A stretch of 23,085 bases of DNA from a virus: IMG/VR virus record IMGVR_UViG_3300025818_000207, positions 1-23,085 of that record; one strand, 5' to 3'. The notes below the pieces were generated by a model. The model was not told the DNA's origin. It ran no database searches and saw only the letters and a list, made by a program, of their open reading frames with translations. Shown one piece after another: positions 1 through 5,945 of the stretch; the stretch's first letter is position 1, and each line of letters starts with the position of its first letter. A program made the translations under genes and the position numbers.

Positions 1-96
1 GGTATTTCTGACCCCGATTACAATCTTTATCCTCATGAAATCATTTTGATTTTCTTTCACAACACTTTGATAAAGCACCAGCCGGATGAACGTTGA
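1..96 (+). CDS. 3' end of an unidentified upstream gene (partial)
   Basis: Frame 1 is open from the first base and reads 31 residues (ending in HQPDER) before TGA at 94-96. The stop lies 11 bases inside the methyltransferase gene that starts at 86, the same kind of short overlap found at most junctions downstream. The peptide (aromatic and charged, no low-complexity run) looks like ordinary protein, but I do not recognise it. The next gene has no clear Shine-Dalgarno, which fits translational coupling to this one. A chance open frame of this length is possible, so confidence is limited. Confidence 0.4.
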   Translation, partial: GISDPDYNLYPHEIILIFFHNTLIKHQPDER

Positions 97-1309
97 AAAC
101 TGGCCTATCAGCAAACCAATTCCCTATTCACGCAATCCAAGGCGCAACGAAGCAGCCATCTCCAAAGTGGCAGGCTCAATCAAGGAATTTGGCTGGCGTC
201 AGCCCATTGTGGTGGACACCGAAGGCGTCATTATCGCAGGACACACCAGACTTTTGGCAGCACAGCACCTGCGACTTCAAGAAGTTCCGGTTCATGTTGC
301 GACTGACCTTTCACCGCAACAAATCAAAGCCTACCGACTGGCCGACAATCGAGTGGCGCAGGAAGCCGAATGGGACAATGACCTGCTCAAACTAGAACTC
401 AGCGAGCTGGAAGAAGAAGGCTTCAGCCTAGACCTGACCGGATTCAGTGAAGACGAACTTGAAGCTTTGCTTGCAGAAGGAACTGAAGACGGATTGACCG
501 ATGAAGACGAAACGCCAGAAGTCGAAGAAGAAGCCATCACGCTAGAAGGCGACCTTTGGATTCTAGGCAAGCACCGATTGCGTTGTGGCGACAGCACAAA
601 CGCAGAACACGTTGCCGATTTACTGCAAAACGTTCAACCGCACCTGATGGTCACAGACCCACCTTATGGGGTCGAGTATGACCCGAAGTGGCGAGCGCAA
701 GCTGGAATTAATAATAACAAACAGAAAATGGGCGAAGTTTTAAACGATGCTAGAGCTGATTGGCGTGATGCTTGGGCGCTGTTTCCAGGTGACGTTGCTT
801 ATGTCTGGCATGATGGCAAAAATGGCAGCACGGTGCAGGAGTCATTGGAGGCAGCCGATTTTTTCATCCGATGTCAAATTGTGTGGGCAAAGGACCGATT
901 TGCATTAAGTCGTGGCGACTATCACTGGCAGCACGAGCCATGCTTGTATGCGGTGCGAAACACAAAAACTGGGCATTGGGCTGGCGACCGAAAGCAGAGT
1001 ACTCTGTGGACCATAAAGACACGGGATGATAATGGTGTGGGACATGGGACACAAAAGCCGGTGGAGTGCATGAGAAAGCCAATTGAAAACAACTCATCAC
1101 CTGGACAAGCGGTTTATGAGCCTTTCAGTGGCAGCGGCACAACCATCATTGCAGCCGAAACAACCAGTCGAGTCTGTTACGCAATGGAACTTCATCCGCC
1201 TTATGTTGACGTTGCCGTCAAGCGTTGGCAGCAATTCACAGGCAAGGAAGCGATTCTGGAAAGTAGCGGCAAAACCTTTGCCGAGGTAGAAGCAGAAAGA
1301 AAAGCATGA
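86..1309 (+). CDS. ParB-domain / DNA (N4-cytosine or N6-adenine) methyltransferase fusion
   Basis: The 407-residue protein has two parts. Residues about 6-130 look like a ParB/Srx-type nuclease-fold domain, with GHTR at 52-55 in the usual place. Residues about 150-400 form an AdoMet-dependent DNA methyltransferase: DPPY at 191-194 (catalytic motif IV), GTQKP at 321-325, and FSGSGT at 347-352 (AdoMet motif I). Motif IV before motif I is the beta-class order, and DPPY fits amino methylation of adenine or cytosine. An acidic linker (about 130-150) joins the halves. No restriction endonuclease is adjacent, so it is probably an orphan phage enzyme protecting or marking phage DNA before packaging; the adjacent terminase genes support that. 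The ATG at 86 has little Shine-Dalgarno and overlaps the end of the upstream frame. The stop overlaps the next start as ATGA. The target sequence cannot be read from here. Confidence 0.9.
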   Translation: MNVENWPISKPIPYSRNPRRNEAAISKVAGSIKEFGWRQPIVVDTEGVIIAGHTRLLAAQHLRLQEVPVHVATDLSPQQIKAYRLADNRVAQEAEWDNDLLKLELSELEEEGFSLDLTGFSEDELEALLAEGTEDGLTDEDETPEVEEEAITLEGDLWILGKHRLRCGDSTNAEHVADLLQNVQPHLMVTDPPYGVEYDPKWRAQAGINNNKQKMGEVLNDARADWRDAWALFPGDVAYVWHDGKNGSTVQESLEAADFFIRCQIVWAKDRFALSRGDYHWQHEPCLYAVRNTKTGHWAGDRKQSTLWTIKTRDDNGVGHGTQKPVECMRKPIENNSSPGQAVYEPFSGSGTTIIAAETTSRVCYAMELHPPYVDVAVKRWQQFTGKEAILESSGKTFAEVEAERKA

Positions 1310-1893
1310 ACACTTGCAGCACAGCGACCTTGAGTGGCTACCTAGACTTGACACCGCAACGCTTGAACCAACTGGCAAAAGAAGGCTGGTTGGTCAAGGC
1401 AGACCACAACCGCTGGGATACGCTCAAATCCATTCGTGGTTATATCCGGTTTCTGAAGCAACGGGTGGACAAGTATGCGGCAGGAGGAATCAGCCTCGAT
1501 GACGCAAAGCTTCGACGTTGGAAAGCTGACGCTGAAACAATGGAATTAAAGCTCAAACTCGCCAAAGGCCAAGTGGTTGACATTTCCTTTGCGACTGAGC
1601 TGCTGGTCAACATTCTCGAATCGGTGCAATCACAGCTTCAATCCATGCCAACCAGACTTGCACCGTTGTTGTTGGGGCAATCTGAATATCGAATTGTGGA
1701 GAAAGTCATTTCAGATGGAGTCAACCGAATTCAAAACGAAATCTCAGGAACTGATATTACCGACAGACTCAGGAGAATGGGCGTTAATAGCAAGGTTGCA
1801 GAGCAGCTTGCAGAACTTGAAGCCACCAGTACGGCAGGACATTCCGAACTGGGCGGAAACGAACCGGAAGCTGACGCACGAATCAGCGGCTGA
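1306..1893 (+). CDS. terS: terminase small subunit (Nu1-like DNA-packaging protein)
   Basis: 195 residues. Residues about 8-50 form a winged-helix-like N-terminus (TLSGYLDLTPQRLNQLAKEG, then a conserved W and a YIRFLKQR helix), as in the Nu1/small-terminase family that recognises the packaging site. A charged helical middle (65-95, DDAKLRRWKADAETMELKLK) and a longer helical region follow, suited to oligomerisation. It is immediately followed by, and overlaps, a GpA-type large subunit, which makes the assignment firm despite low sequence conservation in this family. The start overlaps the methyltransferase stop (ATGA). The C-terminal 60 codons are read in a second frame as the N-terminus of the large subunit, an unusually long overlap. 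Confidence 0.82.
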   Translation: MNTCSTATLSGYLDLTPQRLNQLAKEGWLVKADHNRWDTLKSIRGYIRFLKQRVDKYAAGGISLDDAKLRRWKADAETMELKLKLAKGQVVDISFATELLVNILESVQSQLQSMPTRLAPLLLGQSEYRIVEKVISDGVNRIQNEISGTDITDRLRRMGVNSKVAEQLAELEATSTAGHSELGGNEPEADARISG

Positions 1894-3604
1894 AGCTGGT
1901 TATTACTCACTAGCCCGAACGCCTTACCTGCGCGAACCGCTCAGAGCCTTTGATGACGGAACCAACACCGTTGTTTTGATGTTTGCCTCGCAGACCGGAA
2001 AGACAGAAGCTTGCTTGTCTTTGCTGGGCTATCACGTTGCATCTGATCCTTGCCCAATCCTGCTACTCTTACCAAATATCGAATTTGCCAAGCAGTTTGC
2101 AAAAGACCGATTGCAACCATTGTTTGCCAATGCCGATTGCTTCAACGGAATCATTGAAGACCCAAAGCGAGGTGACAAGCAGAACACCTTGCTACACCGC
2201 AGCTTTGTAGGCGGACGACTCACGCTCGCACCAGCCACCACTGCAACTGCTTTGGCTTCAAAAGCCATTCGTCTTTTAGTCGCTGATGAGATTGACCGAT
2301 TTGAACATTCGGCAGGAATCGAAGGCGACCCAGTAGACCTAGCGATTCAAAGAACCGTCACCTTTGCCCACTCTCGAAGAATTCTTCTGACCAGCACCCC
2401 AACCTTGAAAGGCGTAAGCCGCATTGAAAAGGCTTTTGACGATTCGCGCCAATCTTTCTTTTTTGTGCCGTGTCCACATTGCCAAGAATTTCAGCGGTTG
2501 GTTTGGTCAAACGTCCGGTGGCAGCACAACGAACCGGAAACCGCTCATTACGTTTGCCAGGAATGCGAAACGAGTTGGACAGAAGGCGAGCGATTAGCCA
2601 GTTTGCAGTCTGGCAAGTGGGTTGAACAGTACCCACACCGCAAGACCAAAGGCTATCACTTATCCGGTTTATACTCGCCTTGGGTAAGCTTGGTTGATGC
2701 CGTGACGCGATTTCTGGAAGTCAAGAGCGACCCAGAGCGGTTGAAGGTTTGGACGAATGTTTATTTAGCTGAAACTTGGGAAGACCAAGGCGAAACGATA
2801 GACGAGCATGGTCTATACAACCGTCGAGAGGTCTACAAAGCACCAGCGCCTTCAGAAGTGCTTGTAATTACCGCAGGAGTGGACGTTCAGGATGACCGAT
2901 TAGAAGTGACGTTTCTGGGAACAGGCAAGGACAACGAAGGCTTTGTCTTAGACCACCAGATTCTACATTCAGATCCAGCGGCACCGCAGACTTGGTTGCA
3001 GCTCGACAGACTTCTGAGAGAAAGGTGGCGTTGTGCGGATGGGCATGAGTTGCCAGTGCAAGCGGCTTGTATTGACTCCGGTGGACACTACACCCAAGCA
3101 GTTTATGAATTCGTCAGAAGCCGAACAACTGCGAGAATCTATGCAATCAAAGGCGTGGGAGGTGAAGGAAAGCCACCAATCGGCAGACCGTCAAGAAACA
3201 ATTCCGGCAGAATCAAACTCTTTCCGGTTGGTGTGGATACGATCAAACAAGCGATTTTTGGCAGGCTTCGCATTGCCAGCGGACCCGAAGCGCTAAGATT
3301 TCCGAAACACTTGGATGAAGAATATTTCGCACAACTCACGGCTGAGAAAATCGTCACCAAGTATCACAAAGGCTTTCCAAGGCGCGAATGGATAAAAATC
3401 AGACCACGCAATGAGGCTTTAGATTGTTTAGTTTATAGTTTAGCAGCACTTAGTTCGCTAAACATTCGGGATTGGAAAAGACTACAGAGAACTGCTAAAA
3501 TAGCCGAAAAAGTGGAATCAGCGATTCCAGAATCACCGGAAGCACCAAGACGAAGAACTTTGAAACCTGCGCGAAGACCACAATCTTGGATTCAAAGGTT
3601 TTAG
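1715..3604 (+). CDS. terL: terminase large subunit, GpA family (ATPase/nuclease)
   Basis: The packaging motor that translocates DNA into the prohead and cuts it. With the ATG at 1715 it is 629 residues, close to lambda gpA (641). Visible motifs: the GpA-type N-terminus (PPVRQDIPNWAETNRKL, then SAAEAGYYS and APYLRE-like RTPYLREPL), Walker A-like SQTGKTE at 92-98, Walker B LLVADEID at 187-194, LLTSTPT at 224-230, two Cys pairs CPHC (253-256) and CQEC (281-284), then the nuclease domain with GVDVQDDRLEV, CIDSGG and the C-terminal ALDCLVYSLAAL. The open frame runs up to 1577, but that N-terminal stretch is antique-looking Cys/Trp-rich shadow of the small subunit. ATG 1715 follows GGAGAAAG (1697-1704); a TTG at 1796 is the alternative. 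The conserved N-terminus begins near 1815, so overlap with the small subunit is unavoidable. Confidence 0.93.
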   Translation: MESTEFKTKSQELILPTDSGEWALIARLQSSLQNLKPPVRQDIPNWAETNRKLTHESAAEAGYYSLARTPYLREPLRAFDDGTNTVVLMFASQTGKTEACLSLLGYHVASDPCPILLLLPNIEFAKQFAKDRLQPLFANADCFNGIIEDPKRGDKQNTLLHRSFVGGRLTLAPATTATALASKAIRLLVADEIDRFEHSAGIEGDPVDLAIQRTVTFAHSRRILLTSTPTLKGVSRIEKAFDDSRQSFFFVPCPHCQEFQRLVWSNVRWQHNEPETAHYVCQECETSWTEGERLASLQSGKWVEQYPHRKTKGYHLSGLYSPWVSLVDAVTRFLEVKSDPERLKVWTNVYLAETWEDQGETIDEHGLYNRREVYKAPAPSEVLVITAGVDVQDDRLEVTFLGTGKDNEGFVLDHQILHSDPAAPQTWLQLDRLLRERWRCADGHELPVQAACIDSGGHYTQAVYEFVRSRTTARIYAIKGVGGEGKPPIGRPSRNNSGRIKLFPVGVDTIKQAIFGRLRIASGPEALRFPKHLDEEYFAQLTAEKIVTKYHKGFPRREWIKIRPRNEALDCLVYSLAALSSLNIRDWKRLQRTAKIAEKVESAIPESPEAPRRRTLKPARRPQSWIQRF

Positions 3605-3605
3605 T

Positions 3606-3785
3606 ATGCGACACCGAAGAAACCGATATTTGACACCAAAACAATTGGCGGATGAACTTGACGTTACCGAGCGCACCGCAGTCCGATTCTGCAATAGCGG
3701 ATTAGTTCCAGCCTTTAAGGTTGGCGGACGCTGGCGGATTGAATCAAACACTTCCTACCTCGACCAGTTCGCAAGGCTTCAGTAG
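3606..3785 (+). CDS. small excisionase-like helix-turn-helix DNA-binding protein
   Basis: A 59-residue gene that starts two bases after the large-terminase stop, with AAAGG about 7 bases before the ATG. The sequence YLTPKQLADELDVTERTAV, followed by RFCNSGLVPAFKVGGRWRIE and YLDQF, is the standard pattern of the MerR/AlpA/excisionase-type HTH (HTH_17): a recognition helix after DVTERTAV, then the wing with VGGRWRI. The family includes phage excisionases (recombination directionality factors) and small regulators. Its place between packaging and head genes is odd for an excisionase, which would normally sit near the integrase about 18 kb away. A role in late gene regulation, or a mobile-cassette origin, is possible. 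Short repeats and a hairpin lie directly downstream and could be its targets (inference). Confidence 0.85.
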   Translation: MRHRRNRYLTPKQLADELDVTERTAVRFCNSGLVPAFKVGGRWRIESNTSYLDQFARLQ

Positions 3786-3799
3786 CCATTCGGACAAAT

Positions 3800-3830
3800 C
3801 AGACATTTCAGACAGTTCAGACCACAGACT
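3800..3830 (+). repeat. cluster of four CAGAC motifs
   Basis: CAGACA at 3800-3805, CAGACA at 3809-3814, CAGACC at 3818-3823 and CAGACT at 3825-3830 recur at 9, 9 and 7 bases, in the 70-base gap between the HTH gene and the next gene. This is one of very few non-coding gaps in the operon. The repeated short site next to a gene for a DNA-binding protein suggests an operator or a binding array, but no -35/-10 pair is convincing here. Function is inferred only. Confidence 0.4.
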
Positions 3831-3839
3831 TGACAAAGT

Positions 3840-3855
3840 GCGCTAACAATAGCGC
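3840..3855 (+). promoter_or_regulatory. hairpin abutting the start codon of the gpW-like gene
   Basis: GCGCTA (3840-3845), loop ACAA, TAGCGC (3850-3855) is a perfect 6-bp inverted repeat. Its last base touches the ATG at 3856. It takes the place where a Shine-Dalgarno should be, and none is visible for that gene. The stem could hold the start region in the mRNA, or be a dyad operator in DNA for the neighbouring HTH protein. The structure is seen; the role is inferred. Confidence 0.45.
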
Positions 3856-4452
3856 ATGGCAACCAATCTATTCGACCGAGCAAACTACCCCACTACTGAA
3901 CCAGATCGTCTTGTAGCTGGCGAACGCTGGCTTTGGCGCAAGGACGATTTAGCATCTGATTATCCTCCCGATTCTTATCAGCTCAAGTATTTCGGCAGAA
4001 GCCAAGAAGCTTCGAGTACCGAGATTGCGATCACGGCTGTTGAAGCAGATTCAACCTACTATATCGAAGTCTCATCCGCAGACACGCAATCCTACCCAAC
4101 CGGACAAGTCACTTGGCAAGCCTGGATTGTTCGGACTAGCGACGATCAGAAAATCAAGGTTAGCGAAGGCCAATGGTTCATTGACCAGGACACGGACGTA
4201 GCGCATGACCCAAGAACTCATGCGGAAATCATGTTGCAGAAGATTCAATCTCTTCTCGAAGGCCGCGCAGACAATGACGTCGAAGAATACAGCATTGGCA
4301 ACCGCTCACTGACCAAGCTTTCCATTACCGATTTGATGAAGTGGCGCGACTACTATAAGAGCGAAGTCATCAAGGAACGCCAGCAAGCTCGCGTCAGAAG
4401 TGGGAAGCGACCAGCCAACATGGTGAAGGTTGAGTTTAGGAGAGCAGGATGA
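3856..4452 (+). CDS. gpW-like head-tail connector with N-terminal extension domain
   Basis: 198 residues. The C-terminal third (about 120-198) has the gpW-like layout: a helix HAEIMLQKIQSLLEGRA, the turn YSIGNRSLTKLSITDLMKWR, then a basic helix (YYKSEVIKERQQARVR). In lambda, gpW is a 68-residue protein that closes the filled head and lets FII join. The N-terminal 115 residues are beta-rich (LVAGERWLWRKDDLASDYPP, then alternating hydrophobic strands to EGQWFIDQD) and resemble domains seen in longer head proteins of marine phages. The position between terminase and portal matches lambda W. The stop overlaps the portal start. The two-domain reading is by eye. Confidence 0.6.
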   Translation: MATNLFDRANYPTTEPDRLVAGERWLWRKDDLASDYPPDSYQLKYFGRSQEASSTEIAITAVEADSTYYIEVSSADTQSYPTGQVTWQAWIVRTSDDQKIKVSEGQWFIDQDTDVAHDPRTHAEIMLQKIQSLLEGRADNDVEEYSIGNRSLTKLSITDLMKWRDYYKSEVIKERQQARVRSGKRPANMVKVEFRRAG

Positions 4453-5945
4453 TCGCTGAAGCAATGTGGTGGCTCACCGATAGAGTGCATAGACAAGCAC
4501 CAGAGAATCCAAGTCCAAAGCAGAAGAAGCGTCGCTATGATGGCGCGGCTGGTTCAAGATTCTTAGCTGATTTCATTGGCTCCACTACTTCAGCCGATGC
4601 CGAGCTGCAATATAGCCTTCGCAGAATCAGAGACAGAGCCAGAGAACTTTGCCGCAATGACGATTACGCCAGACGGTACCTGCAACTGATGAGTTCTAAC
4701 GTCATTGGTGAGCATGGTTTTCAGCTTCAAAGCCGAGCCAGAAATCTAAACGAGCCGAATGTTGGAGAGTTGGACAGTGCTGGCAATGCCATCATTGAAC
4801 GAGCCTTCAAAAGATGGGGCAAGCGATGCAGTGCGAGCCGCAAGCATAGCTGGCTAGACATTCAGAGGCTAGTGGTTCAAGGACTTGCTAGAGATGGCGA
4901 AATTCTGATTCGCTTCGTCCGAGGCCAGAAATGGACGGATGGGCTAGCGTTGCAGATTCTTGAGCCGGATTATTTGGATGAAGAATATTTCACCACTGAG
5001 CCAAAAGGCCGCAGAGTGGTCATGGGCGTTGAGTTGGACGAGTTTGACGCTCCAGTTGCTTACTACTTGAAATTAGGCCAAGGCCATCCATTCGATACGT
5101 TTGGACAAAGGCGTTCAGACAAACGCACCAGAGTTGACGCTAACGACATTCTGCACATTTACTTACCGGACAGAGCGCAACAGACGAGAGGCGTTTCTTG
5201 GTTTGCTTCAGCAATGACGAGAATGAGAATCCTCTCAGGTTATGAAGAAGCCGAACTGATTGCAGCAAGAACCGCAGCCGCAAAGATGGGGTTTTTGGTT
5301 TCGCCAGACGGTGAAGGCTTCATTGGAGACGAAAGCGCAGACGGCAACCAGATCATGTCAGGCGAACCTGGAAGTATTCAACAGCTTCCGGCTGGAATGA
5401 GCTTTCAAGAGTGGAATCCTAGCCATCCAACCAGTGCTTACGCTGAATTTCACAAAGGCATTTTGCGAGGCATTGCCAGTGGACTTGGCATTTCGTACAC
5501 AAGCCTTTCAAACAACCTTGAAGGCGTCAGCTATTCATCCATTCGGCAAGGCGCACTAGAAGAACGCGACCTCTACAGACAACTGCAAAGTTTCTTGATT
5601 CAGCACCTTTGCGAGCCTGTTGCTCAAGAGTGGCTGAAGATGGCAATGACTTCTGGCTCAATCCCCATTCCGATTACTCGCTTCGACAAATTTTCAAACA
5701 CTCTTGAGTTTCGAGGCAGAGGTTTCAGTTGGGTGGACCCAGCCAAAGAAATCAGAGCCGAAGTCGAAGCAGTTAGAAATGGCTTCAAGTCATTGAATGA
5801 CGTAGCGCGGCAATACGGGCGTGACGTTGAAGAGGTGTTCCAGCAAATGCAAAACGACAAGTTGATGGCGGAACGCTACGGAATCAGCCTAGCCTTTGAG
5901 CCTTTAGGCAGTCCACACGGACCAGTTGAGCCAGAGGTTGAATAG
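4449..5945 (+). CDS. portal protein, lambda gpB family
   Basis: 498 residues, near the family norm (lambda B is 533). The family signature is clear: an N-terminal helical part (YDGAAGSRFLADFIGSTTSA, ADAELQYSLRRIRDRARELCRNDDYARRYL), NVIGEHGFQLQSRA, the wing-region W-D/GE with GLARDGEILIRFV and LQILEPDYLDEEY, then DILHIYLPDRAQQTRGVSWFASAM and the clip and stem-helix region with GISYTSLSNNLEGVSYSSIR. Twelve copies would form the ring at the capsid vertex through which DNA enters and to which the tail joins. The start has a strong Shine-Dalgarno, AGGAGA at 4438-4443, and overlaps the upstream stop by 4 bases. The stop shares a base with the next gene's GTG. Confidence 0.93.
   Translation: MIAEAMWWLTDRVHRQAPENPSPKQKKRRYDGAAGSRFLADFIGSTTSADAELQYSLRRIRDRARELCRNDDYARRYLQLMSSNVIGEHGFQLQSRARNLNEPNVGELDSAGNAIIERAFKRWGKRCSASRKHSWLDIQRLVVQGLARDGEILIRFVRGQKWTDGLALQILEPDYLDEEYFTTEPKGRRVVMGVELDEFDAPVAYYLKLGQGHPFDTFGQRRSDKRTRVDANDILHIYLPDRAQQTRGVSWFASAMTRMRILSGYEEAELIAARTAAAKMGFLVSPDGEGFIGDESADGNQIMSGEPGSIQQLPAGMSFQEWNPSHPTSAYAEFHKGILRGIASGLGISYTSLSNNLEGVSYSSIRQGALEERDLYRQLQSFLIQHLCEPVAQEWLKMAMTSGSIPIPITRFDKFSNTLEFRGRGFSWVDPAKEIRAEVEAVRNGFKSLNDVARQYGRDVEEVFQQMQNDKLMAERYGISLAFEPLGSPHGPVEPEVE

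Noticed and set aside
331-597. Minus-strand Ser-rich frame inside the methyltransferase gene
   Set aside because: It is the complement of the acidic Glu/Asp linker coding sequence, a common artefact.
1577-1714. Large terminase starting at the first possible codon, 1577
   Set aside because: The 46 added residues are Cys/Trp/Arg-rich, unlike any GpA N-terminus, and are the out-of-frame shadow of the small subunit. ATG 1715 gives the usual length.
3800-3830. CAGAC motifs as a CRISPR-like array
   Set aside because: Units are 5-6 bases with 7-9 base period; no spacers and no cas genes.
3830-3858. TTGACA at 3830-3835 as a -35 promoter box
   Set aside because: No -10 element lies at 16-18 bases; that position is the hairpin and start codon.
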